From Peromyscus leucopus (Eukaryota > Chordata > Mammalia > Rodentia > Cricetidae): 64,000 bases of DNA. Below, one piece after another: positions 11,740-23,464 of the stretch (position 1 is the stretch's first letter; the number at the start of each line of letters is the position of its first letter). The notes under the pieces were generated by a model. That model searched no databases. It was not told the origin of the DNA and saw nothing but the letters and a program-made list of their open reading frames with translations. Location of the stretch: positions 150,804,826-150,868,825 of the forward strand of contig NC_051065.1 of assembly GCF_004664715.2 (NCBI RefSeq), written 5' to 3'. Position numbers and translations under genes: made by a program.

Positions 11740-12230
11740 GGCATCTCACTGTAGAGCCTAGGATGATCTTTGAACTTGAGATCTTTGTAGCTGGAGTTTT
11801 CCTGTGTCCCAGCCTACTGGCAGTCAGGGCAAATCTCTCCCACTAGCATCCCCCAAGTAAACACACAAGATGCTTATATTATTTAAACTGTTTGGCCTAA
11901 TGGCTCAGGCTTCTTGATATCTAGTTCTTATATCTTAAATTAACTCATTTCTATAAATCTATACCTTGCCACATGGCTTGTGGCTTACTGGTACTTTACA
12001 TCTTGCTCCCCATGGCGGCGGCGGCTGGCAGCATCTCTCTGCCTCAACCTTCTTTCACTCAGCATTCTCTCTCCTTATCCCGCCTACACTATCCTTCCTG
12101 CCTGGCTACTGGCCAATCAGCGTTTTATTTATCAATCAATCATAGCAACATACATTCACAGCACACAGGACATCCCACAGCAGATCTTCCTGCCCCAGCC
12201 TTTAGATTGCACATGAATGCCACTGTGTCC
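11740..12230 (-). repeat. B1-like SINE split by an LTR
   Basis: The left part has 'ctcactgtagagcctaggat' and the right part 'cttcctgccccagcctttag' and 'gccactgtgtccagc'. Deleting 11786-12182 and one copy of 'gatctt' joins them into an old reverse B1. Confidence 0.5.
11786..12182 (-). mobile_element. Solo ERV LTR, 397 bp, 6-bp target duplication
   Basis: Ends are TG ('tgtagctggag') and CA ('catcccacagca'), bounded by perfect 'gatctt' copies at 11780-11785 and 12183-12188. It belongs to the same family as the LTR at 62235-62620: both share 'ctataaatctataccttgcc', 'tactggccaatcag'-type segments and the same termini. On the minus strand CCAAT-like boxes sit next to 'aataaataaaac', so I favour minus orientation, less surely than for 3561-3950. 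A GC-rich 'atggcggcggcggctggcag' lies inside. The short open frames here are LTR, not genes. Confidence 0.8.
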
Positions 12231-12312
12231 AGCTTAAATAATGTGTTAAAGGTGGCTTTCTTACATTCTAGATACTGCATACATTGCTGATTTAAATTAA
12301 AAGAGGTCTTCG

Positions 12313-12515
12313 GAAGGTGGAGAGATGTCTCAGTGGGGAAAAGCACTTGCTGCTCTTCCAGAGGACCTGGTTCAGTTCTCATTGCTCATGTGGTGGTTCA
12401 CTATCCCTACCTCCAGTTCTAGGGTTTCCAACACCCTCTTCTGACCACCATGGGCACCAGGCACGCATGTGGTATATAATCCTACATTCAGGCAAAACAC
12501 TGATACACATAAAAA
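12313..12515 (+). repeat. B2 SINE
   Basis: Head 'aggtggagagatgtctcagt', 'tgctgctcttccagaggacc' and body 'caacaccctcttctgaccac', then an A-rich end near 12510. Confidence 0.8.
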
Positions 12516-12587
12516 AGAACTAGAGGACTAATGGCTTCATGCTTTCTGTATTAAAGTACTGTATTTTGCGATTTAAAAGTAATAGGA

Positions 12588-12730
12588 GCTAGGGCAGGTG
12601 TGGTGGTAGTTGGAAGGCTGAGGCAGGAAGACTGTTGCAGCTATACAGTTAATCTGGGCTTCATAGTGAGAACCCAGCTGCTCAGGGATGCATAGCCAGA
12701 CCCTGTCTCAAAGAACAAAAAAAGAACAAT
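12588..12730 (+). repeat. B1-like (proto-B1) SINE
   Basis: 'gctagggcaggtgtggtggt', 'aggctgaggcaggaagactg' and 'agaccctgtctcaaagaaca' are recognisable but highly diverged, which suggests an old monomeric B1. Confidence 0.5.
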
Positions 12731-13006
12731 AGCAATTGATGTTCACTTTATTGCCCAATGATTTTTACCTTTTTAAAGTTGAAAAACCAGAGAAGGGCTT
12801 AGATACAGATGTAGATGGGGCTACTGAGATAGTGTTGAAGTTGGTTTTTTGATTTGTGGGCTCATTTTTACCCTTCTACTTGGGAAGTTGATTTACTAAA
12901 TAATTTTGAAAAATTTAGAACTTGCTTACAGGCTTGAAACACAATGCATGTGTAAAACTGATCAGAAGAAATTGAATTTGTGTCAGCAGATTTCTGATCT
13001 TTCATA

Positions 13007-13176
<170 letters not shown>

Positions 13177-13820
13177 TTTTGTTTTTTTGTGAGGCAGGAC
13201 CATACACTTTAGCCCAAGATGGTCCCTAGCCCATCCAATCCTCTTGCCTCTGCGTTTGGATGCTGGCATTGCAGGCTTGAGGCAGCATGCTTGACTCTGA
13301 TCTTTAGCTCCTGCCCTCCTCCCCCTTCCCCGCCCTCCTCTCCTCTTTGCTTCTAGACTGTTGTTCTTTTTAATAGATAGGGTTACATTGTTGTTGTTCT
13401 CTTCCTTGTCCATTCCATTCATAATTTAACATGAGTAAATTTAAAAACTGATGGCCATTACAACAGACAGCTATAATTACAATCCAAAATGTGAGTGCCT
13501 AGATTGAGGTGGTATGTTACCGCTCTTGTGACAGATGGCTTACCCCTTCCTTCCTCCTCTGCTTTTTTTTTTTTTTTCAGAGACTAAATCCCATGTGCTC
13601 CCCATCTTGGCTCTAGTTGTGTTCTGCCCACTCATTGGCTTCACAGGAACTCCAAATTGGATGTCCTGGTTACTGGCATTATCGTAGGAAGTGGATACAG
13701 AGTGACTCTTTGTGCCAAGTGTTCATTTATCAGGAAAATTGTAGCTTCATAAAATTAAACATTATTTCTTAGTCATACTGAGTAAAGCTGAATTTTATTT
13801 CTTTTTAAGAATATACTTTT

Positions 13821-13998
13821 AGGCTGGGCAGTAGTGGCGCACGCCTCTAATCCCAGCACTCAGGAGGCAGAGGCAGGTGGATCTCTGTGGGTTCGAGGCC
13901 ATCCTGGTCTATAGAGTGAGTTCCAGGAAATGTGCAATGCTACACAGAGAATCCCTGTCTCGAAAAGCCAAAAAAAAAAAAAAAAAAAAGAAAAACCA
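13821..13998 (+). repeat. B1 SINE (cricetid-type), long A tail
   Basis: 'aggctgggcagtagtggcgc', 'tcgaggccatcctggtctat' and the 'gtgcaatgctacacagagaa' variant, then a run of about 19 A. Confidence 0.85.
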
Positions 13999-14039
13999 AA
14001 TAAATAAATTAAAAAAAGAATATGCTTTTAAAGTCCTAT

Positions 14040-14254
14040 TTTATTTTTAATTATTTGTACATACATGTGTCTGTATGTGAATGTGTACACATACGTGCAG
14101 CTGCCTGTGGTAGTCAGAGATGTCAGATCCCCCTGGAGCTGGAGTTATGGGTAGTTGGGAGCCACCTGACTTGGGTGTTGGGGACTAATTCAGTTTGGTT
14201 CTAGACAAGAGCAGTACAAACTGTAAATGCAGCACCATCTCTCCAGCTCCAGAA
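14040..14254 (-). repeat. B2/B3-like SINE
   Basis: Reverse SINE: tail 'tttttaattatttgtacata' at left, 'ctggagctggagttatgggt' in the middle and head complement 'gcaccatctctccagc' at right. A small expansion near 14165-14220 disrupts it. Confidence 0.5.
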
Positions 14255-14274
14255 TGTACTATGGAAATTGTTAC

Positions 14275-14430
14275 TACACTTCTCTTTCGTGTGTGTTTGC
14301 ATGCACTGTGCCAGAGTGTGGGCGTGGATGTCAGAGGACAGCTTGTGGGAGTTGCTGCTCTCTGGGATTGGACTCAGGTTGCCAGCTTGGGAACAGTTAT
14401 CTTTCCCGCTGAGCCATCTTGAGGACCTTT
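14275..14430 (-). repeat. B4/B3-like SINE
   Basis: 'gcatgcactgtgccagagtg', 'cagaggacagcttgtgggag' and head complement 'ccgctgagccatcttgagga'. Confidence 0.5.
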
Positions 14431-14649
14431 AGCATGTACTTTTCAGTTGATGTTCCATTGTGAATATTTTTAGTGGCGTATTTATTACAAAATAGGTTTT
14501 TAAAATCTGAATTTAACATAATCAGAAATTTATAGTGTGTTGTGCTACAGTGTATTTGTTCAGGGCACTGAATGAGTAGACCTAATTGTATATATGTCTA
14601 TATTGTATATATGTACTGACTAGCACAAAACAACAGCAGGGATTCTTTT

Positions 14650-15292
14650 GACTTTATATTTGAGATAATCTTGTGTGGTCTAGGGTAGCCTTGGATTTAC
14701 AGTCTGCTTGCCTAAGTGTAGCAGGAATCTTAAAAGTTCTTATTAATAAAATCAAACCCAAGGCGAGTTATTGGGGTCCATGCTGGTAGATCAGAGAGAC
14801 AGAACAAGCCACAGCTATCTCACCTTGCCAATTCCTCAGCTGGTCCTGTTTCCTCAGACTGGAAGCTTCTGTGTCCTCATCCCAATGAATCTCAGCTGAA
14901 CTGTGTTGCTCCAAAGCCTGAAAGCTTAACCAGCCGAATGCTTAACCAGCCAAAATCTTCTAGTTTCTGGTCCTCATGCCTTATATATCTTTCTGCTTTC
15001 TACCACCACTCCCTGGGATTAAAGGCTGGCTTTCTGGGATTAAAGGCGTGTGTCACCATGCTTGGCTATTTCCAATGTGGCCTTGAACTCACAGAGATCC
15101 AGAGGGATTTCTGTCTCTGGAATGCTAGGATTAAAGGCGTGTGCTATCATTGCCTAACTAGTGGCTTGTCTGTTCTCTGACCCCAGATAAGTTTATTAAG
15201 GTACACAATATTTTGGGGAACACAATACCACCACACCTAAGCCTTCTGAATGCTGGGATACAGGTGTATACTCACTGCCCTGCCCAGCCATG
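14650..15292 (-). repeat. B1 SINE split by an LTR
   Basis: The left part ('tctagggtagccttggattt', 'tctgcttgcctaag') and the right part ('ccttctgaatgctgggatac', 'ccctgcccagc') form one reverse B1 once 14717-15235 and one 'cctaag' are removed. Confidence 0.65.
14717..15235 (-). mobile_element. Solo ERV LTR with B1-like modules, 519 bp
   Basis: TG ('tgtagcagg') and CA ('taccaccaca') ends, with perfect 'cctaag' duplications at 14711-14716 and 15236-15241. On the minus strand there is a TATA box (complement of plus 14982-14988) and an 'aataag'-type poly(A) signal close to the 3' end, so the LTR reads antisense to Erc1. Unusually, its upstream half carries three 'ggattaaaggc' modules (near 15017, 15038, 15129), plus 'ccttgaactcacagagatcc': pieces of reverse B1 built into the LTR. 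The TSD shows the whole 519 bp moved as one unit. No viral genes are present. Confidence 0.8.
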
Positions 15293-15419
15293 ACAGGAAT
15301 TTAATATTACAGAGACTTAATCATAATAATTGAACCTGTGATGTGTAGTATTGAACTTTAAAATTTCTAGTTGCTGTCACAAGTCTCAGTTCATGAGGAT
15401 TTGCAAACTCTGAAGTTAG

Positions 15420-15485
15420 ACCATGAGTGATGGCCGCCGCTGCTGGTGCTGCTGCCGCGGCACCCCTGCCGCTCCTCCTCCACTT
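15420..15485. other. isolated CpG- and GCC-rich island-like fragment
   Basis: About 65 bp of GC-rich DNA with several CpGs ('gatggccgccgctgctggtg', 'gctgccgcggcacccctgcc') in an AT-rich intron. A start codon at 15430 opens a short Ala-rich frame that stops within 100 bp. It could be the remnant of a retrocopied 5' end or a small unmethylated site; it is not a gene. Confidence 0.35.
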
Positions 15486-15594
15486 TCCAAAGTTCATTCT
15501 GTTCTCTTAGCTTTGACACAGGTATCCCTGTGTAGCCCTAGGTGTCCTGGAGATCTGCCTGCCTCTCATTCTTTTCCTTCTCTCTTACTTTCCT

Positions 15595-15961
15595 ATTGAT
15601 AGGAAGAGAGAGACCAAGAGAGCTTATAAAATAAAGTGTTTAATGTGGGGCTCACCGGACAGGGTTAGAGTCCATGGCCATCATTTCAGGGAACATGGCA
15701 GCAGGCGAGTAGGCATGACACTGGAGCAGTAGCTAGGAACTTCCATCTTGATCTGAAAGTTGGAGGGAGGGAAGGAGAGGAGAGACAGAGACAGACACTG
15801 GGAATGGCTTGAGTCTTTGAAATCTCAGAAGCTGTCCCCAGTGACACACCCCCTCCAACAAGGCTACAACTTCCTAGTCCTTCCCAAACAGTTCTACCAG
15901 CTGAGGACCAAGTATTTGAACATAGGAGCTTGTGGAGAACAGTCTCATTCAAACCACCACA
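15595..15961 (-). repeat. rodent repeat family A copy
   Basis: Minus strand starts 'tgtggtggtttgaatgagac'. Within are 'ccctccaacaaggctacaac', 'caccagctgagg'-like and 'gtccatggccatcatttcag' segments shared with the copies at 31495, 38356 and 39300. I recognise it as a high-copy rodent interspersed repeat but do not assign a database name. Confidence 0.6.
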
Positions 15962-17344
15962 TCTTCCCCTCCCCTCTTCTTTTACAGGTTAACCTCTCTG
16001 GCAGTCTTCCTGCCCCAGTTTCCTGAGTGCTAGGATATGGCTTCTTGTAGGCTTCTCTCTTAAAATTTAATGCTTATTTGTGTTTTTCTTTTTTGTTTGT
16101 TTCAGTTGGATTCCCCCCCACCCCCCTCCTCAACTCCCTCCCCACCTCCCGTTTTTAAATTTACTTTCTACTTTGACTATGGCTAGCAAATGAATGTACT
16201 TAACCTTAGAGAGTACATAATTTAGCATTGAGACAAAAATGAGTGTTAGCTGTTTTTCTCATGGTGTATCACTGCGTGTTCTGGGAATACATTGTGATTA
16301 TGTGTGTGATTCCCAACGAGAAGAAGGAAGAGATCTAATTGCACTCATTCCTATAAGATGACTGTTGGTATTTCAACATAGCATTGTCTAATCAGTATGT
16401 CAGTAAGTATGTATTGAGTGCCTGCCATGCATGCCAGCTAGCATGCTTGGTGTTTTGAGGGATTTCAAAAGAGGAAAGCAGGGAGAAAGAAGAATGGATA
16501 TGCACATAAAGAGTTTAGAATCACATGAACATGGAGTATGCATATTATGTGGTTTATAAATAGGAGTTTTTGGAGCACTCAAATTTTAGAGTATTTTGAC
16601 CTGGATACTTCAGCAGTGGAGTTACCTATAAGTTGAAGCTGTTTCCTCACATAGGTATAACTTTTTTTTATATAAATGAAATAGTTAATGTTAAAGATTT
16701 CCTTGAATTTCATGTTTTACATACAAGTGTGTAAAATTAGTATGTCTGAAAATAGGTATTTCCCACAATATTGATACTTACAAATTATTGAAATTGGAAG
16801 ATGTTCATTCATTAATACATTAGAGGGAACATGTACTATGAGTGTATATGTGTTTTGGAAGTAGTATAGCGTCATCATAGCATCATTTTAAAGCACAAAC
16901 CATGGAATCACTAAGCTCAGAATGTAGAGAGAGATTCCAAATCCATACAATGAAGATAATACTGTATCATGAGGAAAAGGTGGGATTAAATAAGTTAAGA
17001 TTCGTGGAACATTTAGAATTGGGAATTACATGGAGTCAGTACCATGTAATTCCTTGTTACTGTCTTTTCATTGTAGTTTCTCTTGTCAAGTTTATATTGA
17101 TATAGAAACCCAGAAAGACCTTTTTTTTTTTAGTGTTTTCTCAGTGTAGGATTATTGATTAAAATTTTATTAATGGTTTTTTCCTTGTAATGAACATGAA
17201 TTTGTCATATATAAAGTAAAATATAATGGAGACTAAGATTAAGTCTGTACATTTATATGTCATTACAATACAAAACACAGAATTAATCACTTGGAATTCT
17301 GTAGATTTTTGAATGCTATTGAGTGTACTTACTGTTTAGAATAA

Positions 17345-17529
17345 TAACTGGATGGTGGTGGTGCACTCCTTTAGTCCCAGTGCTAGGGAGGTGGAGGCAG
17401 GCGAATCTCTGGGTTTGAGGCCAGCCTGGTCTACAGAGTGAGTTCCAGGATGGCCAGGGCTGTGGTTACACAGAGAAACTCTTGTCTTGAAAAACAAACA
17501 AACAAACAAAATAAATAAATAAAAATAAA
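17345..17529 (+). repeat. B1 SINE
   Basis: 'actggatggtggtggtgcac', 'gaggccagcctggtctacag' and 'gatggccagggctgtggtta', ending in (AAAC)n and (AAAT)n. Confidence 0.8.
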
Positions 17530-17824
17530 CATGATGGGTGGGGGGGGAAACTTAGAATCTCTTGTTCATATTTCTTCACTGTATCACTTACAAATCATAT
17601 AATATCAGTGTTAAATTTATATTGATTGGCTGTTTGTTCTATTTTAAAGTAATTATTATTTTTTGTGTAGACTTTTCACCATTAAGAAGTTTTTGGATTG
17701 AAGTATCCTGCTTTTGTTTAATACTTGATATATGTATATCTTAGGATTTGATTTCAGTTTGGAACTAGGTAGAACAAATCTATTCCTCCTTCTAGAATAA
17801 TGATATGTAATAGAAAAGGGTTTT

Positions 17825-18016
17825 TTTTTTGTTTGTTTGTTTTTGTTTTGTTTTGTTTTTGTTTTTTTGTTTTTCAAGACAGGGTTTCTCTGTGTAGTTT
17901 TGGTGCTGTCCTGGATCTTGCTCTGTAGACCAGGCTGGCCTCGAACTCACAGAGATCCGCCTGCCTCTGCCTCCTGAGTGCTGGGATTAAAGGCATGCGC
18001 CACTGCTGCCCAACTC
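17825..18016 (-). repeat. B1 SINE with target duplication
   Basis: A T/G-rich tail of about 50 bp is followed by reverse B1 with 'gtttctctgtgtagttttgg' and 'ggcctcgaactcacagagat'. Direct repeats 'gaaaagggtttt' at 17813-17824 and 18017-18028. Confidence 0.9.
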
Positions 18017-18384
18017 GAAAAGGGTTTTATGAAATAGATACTTAGTGGTTCAAACAATTGCTCGTAGGGCTGGAGCATTTGGCTTCAGGCTAGCTTCTGT
18101 AATACTAATAAGAAACTTCTACCATCGTTGCTTTCCTGACAAGGGCAGATAGTCCTCTTGGTGTTGTGATGACACCATGAGCCCAGCACTGCTGGATTCC
18201 TCTGTCAGCATATGTACGAGCTAATAAAAACAGCCTCATTCTTCATGTCACTCAGGTCCATCCCAGTCTTGTGTACTTTTGTTTCATTGGTAGTCTGGAT
18301 CACCTGCCTGTGCTACAAGGGAATGTAGGAATTTGAGTTTTCACTCTTACACTGGGAAAGCAGGACTCATAATGACGTTGTTTT

Positions 18385-18535
18385 TTAATATTTATTTTGT
18401 CCATGCCTAGTGCCTGTGGAAGTCAGCAGGGGGTGTATTTAGGGTGGTTGCGAACCACTGTGTAGTACTGAAAATGGGACCTGTCTTCTGCAAGAGCGTT
18501 TGTGCTTTAAACGCTGAGCCCTCTCTCCAGTCCCT
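18385..18535 (-). repeat. B2/B3-like SINE
   Basis: Tail 'atatttattttgtccatgcc', 'cttctgcaagagcgtttgtg' and head complement 'gctgagccctctctccagtc'. Confidence 0.55.
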
Positions 18536-18663
18536 GATGGCAAGTTCAACTTCAACTTCAGCTACGTAGTTAGTTGGCAGTCAGCCTGGGATGGATACTT
18601 GACACCCTTTCCTAAAGAACAGAGCAAAACAAAAAGTGCAACCCTAACGGATTGTCACTTTGG

Positions 18664-18755
18664 TATTGTTTCTGAGACAGTCTCACCATGTCTACCTGGC
18701 TTGGAACTCACAGTGATCCACCTGCCTCTGCCTATTGAGTGCTGGAACGAAAGAC
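18664..18755 (-). repeat. B1 SINE, partial
   Basis: 'ctgagacagtctcaccatgt', 'cttggaactcacagtgatcc' and 'cctgcctctgcctattgagt'. Part of the middle and the 7SL head are missing. Confidence 0.65.
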
Positions 18756-19467
18756 TCCTAGATGGTGTTGTGTACTTGAAAGACACTGTAATCACACTTC
18801 AAACAATTGTCATATAAAATAATTTAAATGGGATGCTTCTTTAAAGTAAATCTGTTTTTTTTTTTTTTTTTTTTAACTTGGAAGAGGAAGGTCTTGGGAT
18901 ATATACTGTAATTGGGTATAAACTAAGCACTTTTTGAATTACAGCCCAAATAAAAATCAAAATGTTTTGTGATTTTAACGCTTGCTGCCCTTTGTGGGAG
19001 ATGTCCTTAACTATTTTAAATTTGATTTTGCTTTACTGAAAAAAGTGACTCAAGTATTCAATTATTTTTGAAACACATTTTATAAGTGAATTTAAAAGTC
19101 AGTAGTTGATAATATAGATGTTTTTGCAGTTACATAATGACTATCAATTCCTATAAAATTTCACTTTTGGAAAGTTAGGAATTTGAGGGAGAATACTCTC
19201 AGTATATATAACTTTATAACCAGACACTAATAAAATACCATTGCCTTAGGAGATGGATTGCATAGTCCCAGGCCTTTGTGGCTGCTCCAGCAGGTACTGG
19301 AAATGTATAGGGAAAATTGAGTAGACATGCTGTTTGCTGTACCGAGACCGTGCAGAGTAATGCTTCTTCAAGTGCCTGAAGAGGGCAGGTAATCCTGGAA
19401 GTAGTGTGCAGTTTCAACTTTCTAAGGTAAAGATGAACGTGTTCTTGGTATTTCCCCCTTTTGTTTT

Positions 19468-19606
19468 GCTTCGAGACAGGGTTTTCCTGTGTAGCCTTGG
19501 CTCCTGAAACTCCATATATAATAGTTTATGCTAACCCTGAACTTACAGTTATCCTCCTGCCTCGGGTCCCAGTGCTGGGATTATAGATGTGACACCATGC
19601 TTTGCT
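19468..19606 (-). repeat. B1 SINE, diverged
   Basis: 'cttcgagacagggttttcct', 'aaccctgaacttacagttat' and 'cccagtgctgggattataga', with an unrelated 20-bp insert in the middle. Confidence 0.65.
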
Positions 19607-21184
19607 TTCTGTTTTTATGTAGGAATTCTACCTCCGCTCTTTGTAGATCCTTTGTGGAAAAGTTGCTTATGAATCCACAGAATTCTGGTTCAGTAATAGT
19701 CTTCTCTTTACCGTAGTTCTGCATGAACTAACGCTAGTACAGAAACAAACTGGAGAAGCAGAAAGACTGTGTGTTTTGTAGTTTGCCTCTTTTGTTACAT
19801 TTTTATCTTAGTCACTGGTTTTTAGAGTACTTGCCATAGCTGGTGTGTCAGTTTGACATTTTGATTTCAAAGATCCTATTATAATCTTGCCCCAAATGTC
19901 AAACAGTTCCTCAGCAATAGACATAAGCTCCCACTGATGCTTCGTTAGAATGTAAGATGATTTTATAGATTCCTTGTTGTTATGTCCATGGGTAGAGCTT
20001 AAGTGAGAACATTTCTATTGACCAATGGAGCTCTTATTTATCGATTTCAGGTTATTGGCTAAATTTTGCACTGTCCTGACTTTGAACTTAATTACATTCT
20101 TGAGGCAGAATGGGAAAGCAATTTTTAAAGCAGGAAGATTTTACATACAAGAGCAATCACAAAAATTATTGCTTAATAGCCTTTAAATGTCCCATGTTAG
20201 TGTATGTTTCAGTGTTCAGCAAATTTCTTAGTGTACTTGTGTAACTCAACATAGTGAGCTCACTCACGTCTTGGTGAGTGCAAAGCCAAACTGAGCAGTC
20301 AAGACATAAAAGAGTGGAGAAAGATTTATTACCTGCAGCAGGCCAGGAGAGCTGGGGAGTTATTTTCAGAGCAGTGTCCTCCTCTGACAAAGGAAGCATG
20401 TGATTTTATTCATCTAGCCTATAAATATTCATATAAGTGCTGGCCCATTTCTAAATATGCTCGGGTTAGGAGTACATTCCTGAGCACGTTCAGTGTAAGG
20501 TCATGAAGCACATGTTTAAAAGATTAAAGTGATAGACAAGAGTGCTCTCAAAAGTTTTACTGAAAACAATGGAAAGTCCAGTTTGAAGACATGTGAATAC
20601 AAGAGTTTGCTTCTGACAGTGTCTGCCTTGCTTACTGGCCAGCACTAGCTACAGAAAACACTTTCAGCTTATGGAATGTTTACGTAGTTGTAAGTAATGT
20701 ATATTGACTAGAGACCAACTTGATCTTGAGGAATTGATTTTGAAGTCTTTAGAAGGGTGTATCCTTCAAGAAACATTGAGAAGGATATTGATCTGTGTTT
20801 GTGAGAAGAATGCTGTATCTAGTTTCCTTTGTTACAAGCACCAGTGTGCTGTCTTTAGGAAGCCGATGTATTTAGCAGTGTTGCTTCTCCATTTACAAAG
20901 TCAATAATGGGTAGAATAGACATTTTTGCAGAGAGAGAAAGTTTAATTCCTGTAATTCTCTGATACAGATGTGTGTACATGTGTATGTGAGTGTGCATGC
21001 ACACACATTATATATATGTGAGTGTGTGTATACATATATAAATACAAACATTTTGCAATGGTGGTCCAATGTGTTGGTGATCCAGCAGGGCCTTAGGTAT
21101 GCTAGGCAGACGTTCTGTCACTGAGTTGCCTTCTTAGTTACCATATTCTTGTTTATATTAATAAAACAAAACAAAACAAAACCC

Positions 21185-21370
21185 AGTAGGCTGGAGAGAT
21201 TGCTTAGTGGTTAAGAGAATGTATTGTTCTTGCAGAGGACCTGCGATGAGTTCCCAACACTCAGGTTGGGTGGCTTATAGCCATATGTGGCTCCAGCCTC
21301 AGAGGATCCAAGCACCTCTGTAGGCTTCAGCACTCAGGTGCGTGCATGCACACACAGGCGTATCATGATG
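21185..21370 (+). repeat. B2-family SINE
   Basis: Head 'ggctggagagattgcttagt' and 'gttcttgcagaggacctgcg', then a diverged body. It is preceded by an (AAAAC)n tract at 21164-21182. Confidence 0.6.
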
Positions 21371-22244
21371 CCATACTTTTAGCTACCTTCTATTGTTGAT
21401 GAATATTTTTGTTTTTCATATGTAATACTACTGTGGCTATCTTGGCTAGTGTATTTTGCATTTTTTATATTTTCTGTGATACATTGTTGTTAAAAAATTG
21501 AATGTATTTGCCAAAGGTGACCCAAAGGAATTAAAAGAGAGAGCCAGTTTTATTATGTACATTGTGTATTCTTTAAAAGTTTAACATCTATCTGCAACTT
21601 TTAGTTTGTAATAAGAAATAAAGTTATGAAAACAAGTCTCCAACTTGTTTTATTACCTGCCTTGTATTTAGAAGCATGTTTAAAATACAGTTTTGGCTTT
21701 CTTAAGGTGGCACAACTGTGCTTACAAAACGAAAGGTATTCTGCTAGGGAGTAGCTCAGTGGTGGAGTATTTGCCTAGCATGCACAAGGCTCTGGATTTC
21801 ATACATAAAGCCTTGCAGGGAGTGGGTAGTACGTGTGTGTATGCACGTGTGTGTATGCATGGATACGATCCCTGGTCCTCCTCCACCTCCAGTCACTTTG
21901 ATTCCGCCTCCTCAATGTTGAATCCTTGAATAAAATTAGGCCCCAGTACCCTAGATGTCCATTTTGTGGATGAATTACCCCACTTTTATGAATTTTCATG
22001 TCCATTCTCTTTCTCTCTTCTGCCTCTTCCCCTCCTTCCCCTCTTTCCTCCTTTGCCTCTCTTCCCCCCATTCTCTTCTTTCCTTTTAGTTATTTTAGTG
22101 CTTATTTCTTTTAAGGTTTGGTCCATTGGTAGTCTTGTTGAATTCTTTTCATACTCTTAGATTGTTACAGGTTTATAGTTTATATTTATTTATTTGTGGT
22201 TGGCAGAAAAAACTCACACCAAATATGTCTATTTTTGACATTCT

Positions 22245-22396
22245 TTTTTTATTTTTTGAAACAGAATTTCTCTGTGTAATAGTCCTGTCTGTCCTGGAAC
22301 TCACTCTGTAGACCAGGCTGGCTGCGACCTCACAGAGATCCGCCTGCCTCTGCTTCCCAAGTGCTGGGATTAAAGGTGTGTACCACCCCTACCAGC
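22245..22396 (-). repeat. B1 SINE with target duplication
   Basis: Reverse B1 'gtcctgtctgtcctggaact' and 'ctcacagagatccgcctgcc', with 'gacattct' at 22237-22244 and 22397-22404. Confidence 0.9.
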
Positions 22397-22529
22397 GACA
22401 TTCTGACTTTTAAAACAGTGTTTCTTTTTTTTCCTTCAGTGCTAAATATCATAATTTTCTTCATTATTTTATCTACTTAAAGAACTATGTAGATGTTTTT
22501 ATGAAAGCATGAGCAAAAGTTTTAACTTA

Positions 22530-22850
22530 CGCGCGCGCGCATGTGTGTGTGTGTGTGTTGCATGTGTGCGAATGTTCAATTGTATGTACCTATGCTCATG
22601 AATGTGGAGGTCACAGGAAGATGTTGGGTGTCTTCCCTTCTGCCGTATTGGCCTGAGACAGGGACTGTCATTGAGCTAGTCTGTTTGGCTAGTCAGCTCC
22701 CAGGATCTGCTTGCTCTCTCCTTTCCTATTCTGCTGCTGGGGTTACAGACATGTGCTGCCATGTCCAGCTTTTATATGGGTGCTAGGGATTTGAACTCAG
22801 TCCTCTTGCTTATGCAGCAAGTATTCTTACCTACTGAACCACTTCCCTCA
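22530..22850 (-). repeat. B4-like SINE with Z-prone CG/TG tail
   Basis: The left end is 'cgcgcgcgcatgtgtgtgtg', an alternating purine-pyrimidine stretch. B4 middle segments 'gaatgtggaggtcacaggaa' and 'gggttacagacatgtgctgc' follow, with head complement 'ctactgaaccacttccct' at right. Confidence 0.6.
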
Positions 22851-23050
22851 TTTCCAAAGACATATCTTGTTTTATGTTTGTCATTGAAGTTATTGACAAA
22901 TTATGTCCAGATATTTATATGAGTGTTTTGCTTTCCAGAGAATTTTGTGCTTTTTCTATATAAAAGCTACAATTGTTACTGTTTTGTTTCCCAAGAATGT
23001 GTTTATTCTTTTCTTTCTAACACTAATATTATTGAGTATTTTATAAGATA

Positions 23051-23464
23051 TGTGTGCTGACTAGTTTTATGTGAACTTGACATAAGCTGGAGTCATTTTG
23101 GAAGAGGGAACCTCAATTGAGAAAATGTCTTCACTAGATTGCTTTTGGGCAAGCCTGTGATGCTTTCTCTTAATCGATGTGGGAAGACTGACTTCACTGT
23201 GGGCAGTACCACTCCTAGCCTCATTTTCCTGGTTGCTATAAAAAAGCAGGCTGAGAAAACCATGAGGAGCAAGCCAGTAAGCAGCACCTCTCCATGACCG
23301 TGCATCAGCTCCTGCCTCCAGGATCCTGCCATGTTTGAGTTCCTGCTCTGATGTCCCTCAGTGGTGCACTGTGAGGAGGAACTGGAAACTAAAATAAACT
23401 TTTTCCTTCCCAAGTTGCTTTTGGTCTTGGTATTTTACCACAGCCATAGAAACCCCGAGACAAC
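23051..23464 (+). repeat. rodent repeat family B copy
   Basis: Begins 'gctgactagttttatgtgaa' and ends '...gaaaccccgagacaaca'. Shared with the reverse copy at 29489-29906 are 'caattgagaaaatg', 'gccatgaggagcaagccagt'-type and 'cagctcctgcctccagg' blocks. It carries 'aataaac' near 23394 as in other copies. Family name not assigned. Confidence 0.6.

Noticed and set aside
11973..12290. 105-codon plus-strand frame starting in 'atggcttgtggcttac'
   Set aside because: It lies in the solo LTR 11786-12182 and the B1 around it; the sister LTR at 62235 has a different broken frame at the same place.
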